Shown here one piece after another: positions 23,940 through 37,030 of a stretch of DNA of 64,000 nt (position 1 is its first letter; each line of letters opens with the position of its first letter). Source of the stretch: Nymphaea colorata. Taxonomy: Eukaryota > Streptophyta > Magnoliopsida > Nymphaeales > Nymphaeaceae. The position numbers and the translations under genes are program-made. The notes under the pieces are model-generated. The model was not told the DNA's origin and made no database searches. It saw only the letters and a list, made by a program, of their open reading frames with translations. The stretch is taken from positions 9,174,505-9,238,504 of the forward strand of contig NC_045140.1 of the NCBI RefSeq assembly GCF_008831285.2, given 5' to 3'.

Positions 23940-25835
23940 ATGAACATCTCATGCCTTTCCCTTTTTTTACATCTCCCAAAACAACACTGTTGCCCATTCC
24001 CAGAGTACTTCACAACCCAGCAGCATGATTTTACCTTTTCTGGGGTTTTAGTTCTTCGTTAATAAGTGAAACCGCTTGCAGCTATCCATGCAACATATAG
24101 TGCTATATATGACAGATATATATTGTTCCAAAGTATTTATCTGGTTGCCTGTGGAGAATATCCATGTCTTCCTTATACTTTGTTTTCCTCTAGTTTCTGG
24201 CTTATGATTTCATAAGGAATGTGACGAACAAGTTTATTACTGGGTGGCCTTTTCTAGGGAAGTATATAATATCCAAGAACTGATACAGATTGTAGGCTTC
24301 CTATGATAATTAGTAATCTCTGAATGTGTTGTGTTTCAAGTGGAAGATCAATTAATTAGTATTCCCATTTTTCTGCTCAATGATGCACCATATCTATCCC
24401 TATCCATCGATGGAATTACATCCTCAATATTTGCTTCCTTTCAAGTGCCTAGAAGTTTAGGCACCTTGTCCTCCATCAATCTGATGAACTATACAATTTG
24501 CTTCAATCTTGTATTGCATTACTGAAAATGGTTTCAAATATATTGATACATGTGATCCCTTGGTATAAGTCACTTTCGCTCTGTTCGTTGCATCTGACTC
24601 CATTTGAAGTTTAAAGTACTCTTCCTAGAATTATAGGCTATAGAAAGTAGGTGACCTTTAGAAAGTCTCAACAATACGTTTACACTTGCTTGTCTCATGT
24701 TTATTCTATTTTAGTGATTTTTAATTTGTGATTTTTCATGTACGTTTTATGTGTTAGTGGGCATTGGTAGAAGAATGCCTTAAATAATTGCTATGCACTT
24801 GCATACTAGCCATAATATGCTTCAATGTTTAACTTTTCCATGGTAATCATATGATGATTTTGTATGATGATAATTTCTTATTAGATGCAAGAATCTATTA
24901 ACTAAAAGGAGAACAAAATCTACCAAAATTTGTATAGCCATAAGTGGTCGACAGCACCACCTAACATCTCGACTGTTTGAGAAGGATTATGTAAGGTAAA
25001 GAAAGGCCAAAAGATGGAACCTTTGCAGGTAATTTCCAACATGATTCGTGTACAAGGAAATGCAAAACAAAGGTCAAAACCAAGATTGTTCCTCATTTCA
25101 GTCTTTCCGTCATAACAATCCTACCTTCAATTTATTTTTTGACGACTTCTTTTTAACTATTTTCATTCCATTAGTGTTGTCTTTTTCTTCTTCTTTTGGC
25201 AATTTCTCCCCTTCGAGATCTAAGTATGAATTTACAAATACGAGAGACAATGACGTTGTTGGCATTAATTAATTAACTAAATTAAGTTAATGCATCATGC
25301 ATGCCACTTTTTTACTATGCCCTTCCAATCCAAAATTTGTCATTTCTTTTCGAAGCTGCCTGGCCTGACTTGTTCAGTGAGTGTTATGTGGATTGAGTTT
25401 TGCACGGACTCCGATCTAGTTTTCCATGCATTTTAACTAGAAAAGTTTTACAAAGGCCCTAAGTGAGACATTTGTATTGACATACCTTATTACGAGCTTT
25501 AATGATTTTTCTATATAAATCTCCTTATCTCTATGTAACATCACAAAGATCCTCATGGGTTATGAATGATAATTTTAGTGACAGCCAAAGCCCTAACCAT
25601 TACACCAACCTTGTGGGTGCTCATGAAGTCAACCATAAATTGACTTCAGTATGGAGAACATGATTAGCTCGGGTCATTTGCACAATCTCATTAACACCAA
25701 ACAATAGAAGAAAAAGGTAAAGAAAGACAGGAAGGAAAAGCATACCAATTGTGATAGGGTTATTCTGTCTAGCAGATCACAACGCCTCAACTTCATTGTC
25801 CAGGCAAATCCCTTTATCACCCTCAGCTCTGTTGT
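23940..25835. other. intergenic between the inverted repeat arms, nothing recognised
   Basis: AT-rich single-copy-looking sequence with only short frames. No splice-conserved or domain-bearing segment seen. Confidence 0.45.
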
Positions 25836-25839
25836 CCTG

Positions 25840-25970
25840 GCAGATCCCTTTATCACCTGCATTGTTTGGCAAAAGGGCACATGCAGGTTAGAAAGAGGAA
25901 AGTAGTGGTGGTTTCGCTGATAGTTGACAGTGTGAGGGGCCATGTAAAGGAGGAACAATGGTGGCCAAAC
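25840..25970 (-). repeat. second arm of the inverted repeat pair (partner 23805-23935)
   Basis: See the partner arm. The right edge of this arm is interrupted by the hAT-like element that starts at 25986. Confidence 0.6.
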
Positions 25971-25985
25971 AACGATTCTTCAGAG

Positions 25986-26767
25986 CAGTGTTGTTCGTAT
26001 CGTATGATACAGGGTTGTATTGTATGATACATATCGTATCGTTTACAAAATACGAAACGATACACCCCTGCATCATAAATGGGGGTGTATCATGCATGTA
26101 TCATATGATACATACGATAGAGGCCCCCGTATCATACGATACAGTGCGATTCGCCCCATATTGTACGATACGAGCTGATTTTAAAAAAGGGAGGCCTAAA
26201 CCCCCTTTTTTCGAGTTTCTTTTATAAAAACTGACATCTTCTTCATTTCTACCTAGAGATTGTGCCGCCTTGGAGGAAAATCATCGATTTCTATCGTGAA
26301 ATCATCGATTAAACCATGGATTTGCGTGTGGGTGGCTGATTGCCATTGGGAGGAAAGGTTTTTTTTTTTTTTTAATCATGAATATGAATATGAAGAAGAA
26401 GATGGAGATGAGGATGAGAATGAATATGATGAAGATTATAAATCTATAGTTATGAAATTATGATATATGATACGTAACTGTTGACTTGTGCTTTCTAGAT
26501 TGATATTGTTATGAATTTGATGTTTATGAATGATGAACCATAAGTTTATAGAAATAATAAATCTTTCATTCTGTAAAACATATTTTTTATAAAGAACAAA
26601 TTATTCTTGATTTTTATTGATTTTTTTATGATTTTTTTTATTTTTTTCCTATTTTTTATTTAATTTTTTTAAAAAATGATATGGTTACTATACATTACAA
26701 TATTTTCCAATACGACATATCTTAAAGCTAGACGGATACGGCTTATGATATGCTTTTTACACCATTG
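25986..26767 (+). mobile_element. non-autonomous hAT-like element, palindrome-rich, 782 bp
   Basis: Begins CAGTGTTGTTCG and ends TTTTTACACCATTG, whose reverse complement CAATGGTGTAAAAA partly matches the start. It is flanked by an 8-bp near-perfect duplication (CTTCAGAG at 25978-25985, CGTCAGAG at 26768-26775), the size typical of hAT. The left 190 bp contain many copies of GTATCRTAYGATAC-type palindromes, including a hairpin GATACACCCC (26059-26068) / GGGGTGTATC (26082-26091). The remainder is a GAAGAAGATGG-rich stretch and AT-rich sequence. It has no transposase. Confidence 0.7.
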
Positions 26768-27696
26768 CGTCAGAGTACTCTGTCTGCCTAAAAATGGCAG
26801 ATGGATATGAGGTGGGCTATGTTGTCAAGGCTGCTAGGCATTGTCAAGGCGCTAAGCAATGCCTAGAGCCTAGATGCCCCTAGGCCAAAAAGGTGACTAG
26901 GTTTCTTTGTTTTTTTATTTTGTAGTTATGTAACTTATGTTAGCTATTTCAGTATAACTAATATTTGAATTACATATAATAGAAATATAACAAGCATATT
27001 CAACTTAAACAATAAAAAAATTAATTGTTGGTGGTTGAAAGTCAATATAATCATTGAATATGCAACATCTATAATAGAAGTTTAACATTTCTCATTAAAT
27101 GTAATCTAATACAAGAAACAAAAAGAAAAAGAATTAAATCTAATCTTGATATGAATGAATGTAAATCCGCAACAAGGCTTTGATTGTTTTGCTAGGCTCT
27201 TGTACTTGAAGTTACTATTTGTCTTGTGGTTTTAGCAACTTCCTTAGTGGTTGATAATCATCTTCTTCCTTAGAGTCTGGGACTATAAGTGAAGATAAAT
27301 TGCCTTGTTCTTCAATGTTTGAAACAATTTCTAGAATATCATCATGTTCTTCTATATCAAGAATAATCTCTCGTAAAGTTTGAATATTTTAGTCATGAGT
27401 ATTGCAAACCATTTTTCCAAAGATTCTAGACATAGTGAAATCTAATAAGATAAATAAAAAAATGATTAGTTGAATATACAATAGTATTGTAAGAATATTA
27501 ATAAGCTAACAAACAAATGCTCAATAGTTAGATGCCAAAATACTTCATTAGACATTAAAAATTAGGAAAATCAATACATTATGTAGCTAAAAAGCATAGT
27601 GATTAGACGATGAAGATGATGCATTTCCATCATTATCTGAAGCATTGTCTAAATTTAATGATATGTTGACATTTTCATTTGTGTCCTCAAAATTGG

Positions 27697-27723
27697 TTTC
27701 TTCTTCTTCTTCTTCTTCTTCTT
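27697..27723 (+). repeat. (TTC)n microsatellite
   Basis: About nine consecutive TTC triplets inside the hAT remnant; on the minus strand a run of GAA. Confidence 0.85.
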
Positions 27724-27739
27724 GAATTTCAATCAACTT

Positions 27740-29010
27740 TCACTTTCCCTCGGCTTTGGATGCATGTTTTTTACGTTTATGTTGTTTGTTTGTCATCTTG
27801 ATGGACCAACATGGTCTAGAAGCACCGGTTGCCTTGTCGGCAAGATCCCATGTGAGAGAATGATCATCATCATAAATGTTGCCATCATCACTTAGCCATT
27901 CATCATTTTCATCATCTTTTTGTAAGAGAATGTGATCAATTTTTTGCCATTTTTTTTCTCTCATCCTATTGTTCCCTTAACAGCTGACTATAAGCAACGA
28001 ATGCTAAGTCATTCAACTTTTTGTGTTCCAACCTATTTTGCTTCTTGGTGTGGAGCCGCAAGACATTTAACAATGAAAACATATGAAGATGTGACCTAAC
28101 ACTCGTATGATGTAAAAACAACAGGAAAACGTTCATACCTGTTTGAAAGTACTCCAATTACATTTACAACCAGGAGAAATACATGTAAGGCCCAACACTT
28201 GAACAGCAAAGCGTTGTAGTTCATGACTTCCATGCCGTAAAAGATCCACAAATCAACTATTACGTATAAAAAAAATCAATGTTATTTAGCCTTAAATAAC
28301 CAAAATGTATCAACAATTTATGTCATGATTCATAAGTTATAACTTACGTGGCAAAGGTGTTTTTCTCTTCTGAATTGCCATATCCATCTCAAATTGACCT
28401 TCTGCTTTATGATAAGCAACCAATTTGACATGTATGTTACTATGCTGTAATGGACTGCCAACTAGATAAAAAATACACTTGAATAATCATAGCTTGATTT
28501 CATAATGAACTCAATATCAGCATCATCTAGAAGATTGATGCATTTAAGTATAACTCAACTGCATGTAGAGGTTGATACAATTGAGCCTCCTAGCTTTTGT
28601 CAACAATTTCCCATATATGCTAATATGAAGATTCATCTTTCTTCAAATTCACCTATTACAGTTGAGAAGATGTTAGATTGTATAGTACTAACGGCTAAAC
28701 TATGAAAAAAACCCTTACAATGCATAAACTAACTTGCCTTTATGTGTTCCTTCGCACGGTCCGTTGACTTGTATATGTAACTCATAGATGGCTTTTCATC
28801 ACTGCCAACCAAGTGAAGAACTTCAACTAATGGATGCATAACTCTGAGAACATTAGTGACACCAATCCAAAAGCTCTTTTGCAAAACACATTGCTTAAAT
28901 CTTCTTTCATAATAAGGACAATAGTACACCGTAATATGTGATACATTAGTAAATTTTGCAACTACTATAATATGGCAGATGGTTTGCTTAGGCAGATAAT
29001 GCACTTATAT
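27740..29010 (-). pseudogene. hAT transposase remnant
   Basis: On the minus strand, in order: 29004-28729 with FWIGVTNVLRVMHPLVEVL and DEKPSMSYIYKSTDRAKEHI; about 28452-28362 with YHKAEGQFEMDMAIQKRKT; about 28230-28143 with a CKCNWSTFK segment; 28060-27966 with LHTKKQNRLEHKKLNDLAF; 27964-27740 with DENDEWLSD and LTWDLADKATGASR. This is the order of the conserved C-terminal and dimerisation region of plant hAT transposases. Stops and frame changes separate the pieces; some gaps may be introns (CAG|GTATGA at 28143). The product is not functional. Confidence 0.8.
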
Positions 29011-29799
29011 GTGATATGCTTGATAGATATGTATTGTATAGTACAACTACATGCTAGAACATGAACACATGATTTCCTTGATATCATAAATAAGAGTTGT
29101 ATATTACAGCCATCTATTGTTGTTTGTGTGACACACATAATGAGATTTCATTATTTATGCAGTCATCTAGTAAAAAAATAACATGATCAACGTAGCAACA
29201 GTAAAACCAATAATATAATCAACATAGATTTAGTGCGACATATTAGAATTTAGAAGACAGTTCATTGTTCATCAAATTAGAAGAAGAAAAAGAAGAAGAT
29301 TATGCGACAGATTGAGATTGTACATAGTACATACCTGTTTTTTGGGCATAGCAGGATGAGACAAGAGAAGTTCCACAATGAAAGGCATAAAGGGTTGCTC
29401 ATTATGCAGCCCCTTCACATAGACTATATATACTAATTTGTAGAAGAGTTTGCCTTTTCAGTTTTCAAAAAGAGTTTCAGTTTCATCTTAATAGGTGTAA
29501 AAACTTTGTTACCAAAGAGTTAGCTTTGATAATTAATATGATTATCTAATGTAAGGTAATAAATCACCTTTCAAATGGACTAGGCACCAGCACGCCTAGT
29601 CCAGCCTAGGTGTCAAACCCACACTCATCAATTAGGTGTGGGGTGTAGACTGATGCCTAGGCCATGCCTAAGCGAACATAGAAGGTGGGTGGAAGGCCGG
29701 GAGAGCGAGAGAGGGGTTCGGGTGAGAGGGAGGTGTCATTCGAGCAAGATGCAAACAAGCTTTTTTTTTCCTTTTCTTTTTTGTTAAAAGTTAGCCATC

Positions 29800-31540
29800 C
29801 GATTTTATGACCTAAGGACCCAGTTGCAGCACCTCCTAGCTCAAGGGAAGGAGAAGATCACCCGACTTAAAGAGATCAACTCCCTCATATGGTCAAGCAT
29901 TGGGCAGCAACAAGAGGCACATGGCCAAGTGCATCTGATAGACACCTCACAATCTACCTTGTCATGCGCAAGCCTAGCACATAGGTGCTTGACTGGTATC
30001 ACATAGATGAGATCAACACATCTCCCACCTTGGACTGCCCAACCAGTCAGCTTGTTGGCACACTTGTGGGCAGCTAAGAGCTGGTACTTCCCTGCAGGAG
30101 CCTATGGCTCGTTCCTTCTCCGGAAAGGACTATTATGCATGTCGTGGATGGAATGGTTATGATGATAGGGGGTGCAGCCCCATGAGGCAATCAAGTCATG
30201 AGAAGTTTAAGAGAAGGCCTACTCTCATTCCATGTTTGGTTGTTTGGTTGGTTGTGGCATAGTTGGCCGACTACGAGACTACTGTGTTGAGGACTGGCAC
30301 GGTGTGTGTGGCTGTTCACCGGAGTCTGCCTATTTTGGGCACTTAACAGCAAAAGGAACGGGTAGTGCAGATCCCACAGTAACTCCCCAATGCAGTGAAG
30401 CACCTGCTTGCGGTGAGACCTAGTGGTGTGACGGATTTGGTGATGGCTTAGGCTGGTTCGACCGAGCCAAATTAAACAGCCTAACCAGCCTTAATGTAAC
30501 TAGCAACCTGTGGCCCCATAGCAGTGTGACCTGGCCGAGACAAGGCGAAGGCATAGGTAGGAATGAGGCTGACTACCTTGCCACAAACCAGCGCCGAGTG
30601 GTAGGGCGATGGCGACAGGAGCACCTCACCAACTGCGGCAAAACACAAGAGGTGTCTTCCTCCACCAAACAGGCAACGCTGGCTAGACCGGCCAAACCAG
30701 TCAACGTCATTGAAGTCATCGCGCCCCCCCGATTGGTTGATCTCCTTAGGCAGCATCAGTCCCACTAACACATCGTACCACATGTCAGGAAAGGGAGGAT
30801 CAAATCAAACAGAGCCAATGTTTTAAATACGATGAAAAATGGGAACACAAACACAAGTATAAGCACTTGTGTATCATCCCATGAAATAAAAAACGTGTAC
30901 GAGCCTGTCATTACCATTAAGCAGCCAATGAGTACCATAGCTTATGTAGAGGGAAAGTCCATTAGCCATCCAGCTACATTGAGCATGGACATCATGGGTA
31001 TACGGCCCACATATTTTACTTTGGCGGCAGCACCCACTCCTAATTGAGGGGCTACATTGGCACAATGGGCGTGGTACTACTTCTAGACACTGGCTCTACC
31101 CACAGCTTTGTGAGCCCAAGGGTTGTCTGGATTATTGGGTGTGATGCAAAGGATCACCCTTCCTTTGGCATGGGGATGAGAAATGACATTGAGATAGAAG
31201 TGCAGGGCCATCTGCTTCGAGCATTCCTATACATTAGATCAGATGTGACTCGAATGTGGTGCTTAGCATCCCCTAGCTTGAGGCACTCAGTGAGGTTAAC
31301 TTGAGCCTTCGTGATATGACTATCTGGTTTCTTAAAGGGGATGGGGAAACCGTGATTATCGCTGCCTTGGTGCAAAGTAACAAAACCGTAAGATCCTTCA
31401 AAATATTACAGGTCAAACATCTAACTCCATGGGAGATGGTCCCTGGCAAGAGAAAGGAGATGAGGATGGCTCAATCATGTGTGATATAGCGGTAGATTGA
31501 GCCACAGGCCTTTGACAAAGATGGACCCATACCAAACTGG
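29800..31540 (+). pseudogene. gypsy gag-protease remnant (second gypsy element)
   Basis: The protease is identified by LLLDTGSTHSFVSP at about 31077-31118, with the active-site aspartate at 31086-31088, in the frame 31044-31304. Upstream frames (29824-30006, 30526-30768) look like gag or gag-pol linker by position only, and I recognise no motif in them. Many stops are present. The matching polymerase lies 4 kb downstream at 35480-37030 in the same orientation. Confidence 0.6.
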
Positions 31541-31644
31541 TGGGGTCATTTTTGCCGAGGGCCACGAGGAATGCCGAGGCATCTCAGTGTTATGTTCCTC
31601 CCAAGACATCAACTATGGCCGGGGCTTATCAAATCACTACGTAT

Positions 31645-33525
31645 AGTTTTCCTGTTAGACAATATCCTTGGCTAATCCACATGGGAAAAGAGTAGCCCAC
31701 CCGAATGCCTACTACAGAATACTACAGATAAGAGACCTTAATAGCTACAAAAGTACATGGTATAAGTCTTTAAATTCTCATCTGACTTACATTCCTCCAC
31801 ATCCAATCACACATACATCTATTGCTATCGACCAAACCACCCGAGTCGGCCTAACCCAAGATTTGCAGCGTAGCCCTGTTCAGTTCTACTGTTGGCGACG
31901 AAGCCCAAAGGTAGAAACCATCCCTCTCAAAAGTCTATAAGGGAGTTAGCAATTGCATTATAGGTTGGAGCAAGTCCAACACATCTTGAGAAGGAGAGCA
32001 GCCATGAAGAATACATGGGCCTTCAAAGGCCTACTACCACCAACACGTTTTACCAGGCTCCAGTTACGTCCGAAAGTATGCTGCTGAGGACCTACCTTAG
32101 CCATGAGGAAAGGTTTGCCTTGGTAATGCCCATTGGTAGGTGTCCGGCTGTCTAAAACCAAGCCAACGTTGAGAGCCCGATCACAGTCGAGAAACGTCAA
32201 AGGGTTGGCGAATCTGCTTTTTGAAGTTCTTTTTCATTTCCTTTGGTACGCTTGAGCAAGAAGAAACTCTAACTTTCTATAGCCTCAACGGAGACTATAG
32301 CCAATGGTGTGCAATGACGAACCGACCTCGTGCCCGATGGACTACCACTTATCTAGCCTTCCTTTCACAAGTACGCCACCTCTCTACCATCCATTATTGG
32401 AGTCCCCATCACTGTAGGCAAAGGTCTCCATAGCCTCTGAAATCTATAGACCTCTCGGCTATGTCCGAGCACTTTCACTGGAACTTTAGTTACCAACCTC
32501 ACATTTCTCTAGCCATTTCTGGCTGGGTTCTTACCCAATGGTTCTCGGGTCACCATAGGATCTCACAGGGTGAGTCTTAGCTAAAGCCAACATGTCTTGG
32601 CTCTTCTCTTGCTTGATTAGCCCACAGTTTTTGTCCAACAATCCTAGCTGCTAACATACTCCTTGGCCACCAATCTGACTTGTCTCACTTTGGGTTTGGG
32701 GCCATAGAATCATTCTTTTTTTCCTCTATTGATTGGTGTTTAATCAAGTTGATTGTTGATACTTGTTGCATTCTTGGACCAGATTTCTCGTTCGACCACC
32801 CTTGACCATTCTTGGCCGAAGCCAACTGTAAGTAGTGCTTCGGTCTCACTCGACCAAATTCATCAACCCTTATGTTGTGATCACCGTCTTCAACCTTCCC
32901 TGTAGAAGAGTTAGCTAGACTGTGATCAGTGTGCTTGCGACCCGATAGGCAAGCTTGTAGATCCAGCTGACCCTTTGACGTCTTTTGGCTGCGGTAAGCT
33001 CTCAACGCTAGCTCTAGACAATTGGATACCTATCGAAGGGCATTATCAAGGTAGGCCTTCCCTCACGACTATGACAGATCCTCAACAGCATACTTGCAGA
33101 CATGACCACAACCTGACGAAACCTGTTTGTGGTAGCAAGCCTTCGAAAGCCCAAACATTCTTTATAGCTGCTTTGGTTCCCGAGTTGTGCTAGACTTGCT
33201 CCTGCTGGTAAAGCAATTGCTAACAACTTTATAAACATTTGGGTGGGCTAGGTTCTGCCTTTGGGCTCTGTCTCTGATAGCAGCACCGAATAGCATTAGG
33301 CTTTGGGCTAGGCTAACTTGGTGGCTTTGTCAATAGCAATGGATGTATGTGTGATTGGACGTAGAGGAATGTGAGTGAGATGAAAGTTTAAAGTCTTATA
33401 CCGCACACTTTTGTAACTATTAAGGCCTATTATTTGTAGTATTGTAGGCATTTAGGGGGGCGATTCTCGTATCGTGAGGTTTACCCATGGATAATTTCCA
33501 ATAGGAAATCCATGTCTCAGCCATA
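31645..33525. repeat. large inverted repeat, arms about 550 bp
   Basis: The left arm (about 31645-32215) read on the minus strand matches the right arm (about 32960-33525) on the plus strand. The two translate in parallel to GHYQGKPFLM...PQQHTF and GHYQGRPSLT...PQQHTC, both followed by KAHVFFMAALL / KAQTFFIAALV. The nucleotide match continues through ATGTATGTGTGATTGG to a GTAGTATT...GTAGGCATT segment. About 750 bp separate the arms. The arms may be LTRs or internal pieces of an element in opposite orientation. Confidence 0.65.
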
Positions 33526-33529
33526 GTCG

Positions 33530-35470
33530 GCTGTTCTAGGATGATCGTAACATTTGGCCAGGCTGCAACCAATGATGCCCCAAGGGATCCCATCTAATTG
33601 CACACATAAGGCTAGGCTGCACAAGGTTCACTTGGCTAGACAATGGCTCAATGCTAATGCCTGTGTAGTAAATGCAAGTGGCCCTGATTCTCAAACTCAC
33701 CACCAACACTTTCCAAGGGGGTTAAGCAGGTCTTAAGAGATACAAATGTGTGCAATACAAATTCATTAAAAACCACTCACAGCTCAAGCACAAACCATTC
33801 AAGCATGCTTAGAGTTGGCCAAACCACACCCGCCCTTGGAACTAGTCTCGACGACCTGGAGCTGTGTCCTCTATGCAATGGCATTTTGGAGGAGCCCTCT
33901 AATGGTCACAAGGCCAATGGCCAATTGAAATACATGTACACTCATCTCGATCTATAGGGTGATGAGAGGTTTACTGGTTGGGGCCTCACCCAATGGCACC
34001 ATGTAGCAAACTGTCGAGAAGTGGCCGAGCGACCTCCAAAGGCCCATTAGTGCTTGGCCATCAGTCATCGGCCAGTTGCAGTGAATCACAACCGGCGTGG
34101 CTAAGAGCTCCACATGTGGTTGCCGACACAAGCAAATAGAATATAGTAAGGGCGTGCACAAATATGAACAAAAATGGATATAGTCTGGCCAGTTCACTGT
34201 GCTAGATAGTTTCCCATCTTAAGAAGAACTGGGAGGCCTAGCATGTAAGGTGAGTTAAACTCCTGTTGGCTCTTGTGATGGTGAAGGCTGCTTTTGGCAC
34301 ATACATTTGTCATCGAAGGGTAGGCCTGCCAAGGGTGCGTTCGCAACTTTGCTCCTTCTAACTGTGCTATAGAGGGAGGCCGAGGGAAGGAGGGAGAAGC
34401 GAGGGGATGTTGGGCTGAAGGAGCTCCCTATGTTGTTGATGTCATTGAGGAAGAAAGCACCAAAATTTCCGTGATGTGGTGATGACAAGGACAAGCACGG
34501 GACAAGGGAACAGGCAGATTGAGACACCTCTAGTGTCTCATAGAAGTGAACACCAGTAGGGATGAGGGCTGGGTGGTCGAGCAATAGGGAGCCCTTCCAT
34601 TGCTCCAAGTGATGCCAAAAGCATCGTCGGTCAGTACCAGAGGACCGAGTGGTGTGAGGGAGGACAATAATTGCCAGGTCCGAAGGGTCACAATCGTTAG
34701 GATAGTGAACCTAACGGAGAATAGAAAACCTCACACAATAGAGACGAGCCATGATAATCCAGCGAAAATACAAATTTACAATAAAGGGGTGCTTGGAGAT
34801 TTCATCGTAAAGACGTGTGACCCAAACATAAGTGCTAGGGAGACGGATCGATTTCTTTTGTGAAGGTTACCACTAGTTGAAATGAAGAACTCCTCTCTTC
34901 AGACAATCTGCAATAGTAAATAGGTGATAGGAAATGATTGGATTTCAGTTGATGGGAAGTTGATCTCTGGTCAGGTAGCTTTCCAACATGATCGCCACAT
35001 GATTGGGAGTTTGCTTAAGCATTTTGGCGATCGGTGGTCGCCAGTGGCAGCACCAGCTTGCTTTGAAATAGGGCACCAAGAAATGGATGAAGGCACAAAT
35101 GGGCAACACTACTTTTGACGGATTCTAGTGAGGGAGGTTCAGTCCTCGGTTGAGCACAATAGTCATTGGAGTTGCTACCAGTAGCCATTTGAAGTCAGTT
35201 GCCAGTTGTTCGACGGGGAGAGACATTGCGACCATAAAATGGCAAAAATGATCACAAAAAGTGGAAAGGGTTCGCCGAGCACTCACTAGAGGCATTAATA
35301 GTAAACCTAGGAGGTTGTCTGAGCGTTTGGAGCACTGATGATCATCGAAGATGCCATCGATGAGTGTTTGAACCTTAGGCCATGTGGCTCATCCTTGTAC
35401 AACATGGACTACCGGGTGGAGGAGGCCATATGATGAAACACTTGGCTCAGAAAGTGGAGGAGGAACAATC
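33530..35470. other. unassigned part of the second gypsy region
   Basis: No recognisable domain. It lies between a gypsy protease and reverse transcriptase, so much of it is probably decayed retroelement or nested insertion. Short frames on both strands carry no motif. Confidence 0.4.
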
Positions 35471-35479
35471 AAATTAGAA

Positions 35480-37030
35480 TGGCTCATGGGGACAATCCGA
35501 AGAGTGAAGACATCATTTCAAGCACATGAAGGACATTATGGGTTTACTATTATGCCTTTCGGCTTGACTTTTGGCGAAGGTGATGGTGCTGCTGTGTTCT
35601 CAAAGATTGTATGTTAAAGCATCCAAGTGCATCCTTGGGAACCTATAAACAACATATTTGGAGCATATCATGACGAGACAATGGGTTTGTATGGAAGATA
35701 ATAAGGACTGCAACCTCAAGGGTGCAACCTCAAGGGAGTGAAGGGACTGCATGCCTTCTTGGGGCTCGCAGGGTATAATCATCATATTGTGAAGGACTTT
35801 AGAATGATAGCAGCAACCTTAACAAGAATATTGAAAAGAAGTAAGTTCTCATGGGATGAAGAGAGCAACAAAGCTTTTTTATGTGTTGAAGAATGTAGTA
35901 TGTAGCGCTCATGTCCTTGCACTTTTTGGTTTCAACAAATCCTTTATGTTGGAGACTGATGCATTAAAAATTGGGATAGGGGCTGTGTTGTTCCAAGGAG
36001 GCCATCTGATTGCATGTTTCAATCATGCCATGGAGAGATTATTTAGATGAAAATCAATGTATGAGTGCGACTTTAGTGGTAATCAAGAAATGGCATGATT
36101 ACCTAATTGGCCAGCCTTTCTTAGCACACACAGTTAATTACAGTTTGAAATATTATATACAGCAAAAAGAGCTAAATCTGGTTCAATAGAAGTGGATAAA
36201 CAAGCTGTTAGAGTATGAATTCAAAATCAAATACAAAAAAGGGGCAAAAAACAAGATAGCTGATGGCATATCTCGAAAACTCGAAGATGAGAACGAATCT
36301 CAAAGGTACTTTCTTTATCCCATTATCAGTGTTGTAGCAGACATTTGGAGCAGGATAAAAGAAGTGCATCAGATGTCTTCTGAAGTCCTTCGAAAATGTA
36401 TAGAGCTCTCTTTGATCCAACCTATGGCTATCGATGGAAGGGTCACTACTTGTATTATCAAAATCCCATATTCATCCCTCCAAGCTAAGATCTTGTATTG
36501 CAGGTTTTATCACTTTTCCATGATGATAAAGAAGTTGGGCCCCAGGGCATGGAAGGCACATACCAAAGATGTGTTGAACCTTCTACTAGCCAGTAATATG
36601 TTAAGGAGTGTGAATGTACTGAAGGCACAAGTATGAAACCTTGCTTCTAGCAGAACCACTACAGCCGCTGCCCATTTCCGAAAGAATTTAGGAATATATT
36701 TCTGTGAATTTCATAAAAGACCTACCACATTCGAAGGGCAAATCAGCGATCTTGGTAGTAGTTGATAGGTTGTCTAAATAGGCGCACTTTATTTCCTTGG
36801 CCCGTTTTTTTTCCACCAAGGACATAGCTCAGACCTTCCAAGAACATAAAGAAAAATTACATAGAATGCCCCGCTTAATTGTAAGTGATCGTGACCCAAT
36901 CTTCAACAACAAATTTTAGCAGCACTATTTTAGAGTACAGAGGACTACATTGAACCTCAGCACTACGTACCATCCACGAACGGATGGGCAAATGGAAGTA
37001 GTTAACCGAGTGCTAAAGAGCTACATATTT
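35480..37030 (+). pseudogene. gypsy reverse transcriptase, RNase H and integrase, broken
   Basis: In order: reverse transcriptase with FQAHEGHYGFTIMPFGLT (35515-35570); connection with LHAFLGLAGYNHHIVKDF (about 35745-35800); RNase H with FMLETDALKIGIGAVLFQGG (35942-36001) and the YKKGAKNKIADGISRK end (36231-36280); integrase with VDRLSK, IVSDRDPIFNN and YHPRTDGQMEVVNR (36690-37015). Stops and frameshifts occur throughout, and the element stops abruptly near 37030 without the integrase C-terminus. It is a Ty3/gypsy element distinct from the Tat copy at the left edge. Confidence 0.85.

Larger units (their letters stand above)
26818..29682 (-). mobile_element. hAT transposon with decayed transposase, 2,865 bp
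   Basis: Left end TATGTTGTCAAGGCTGCTAGGC; the right end read inward is TCTATGTTCGCTTAGGC. Both ends are rich in subterminal CTAGGC/GCCTAG motifs, as in plant hAT elements. Flanking 8-mers AGGTGGGC (26810-26817) and AGGTGGGT (29683-29690) fit a target duplication with one change. The interior encodes, on the minus strand, the C-terminal half of a hAT transposase in pieces. The N-terminal zinc finger region is missing or unrecognisable. The boundaries are my reading of termini plus duplication. Confidence 0.7.
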
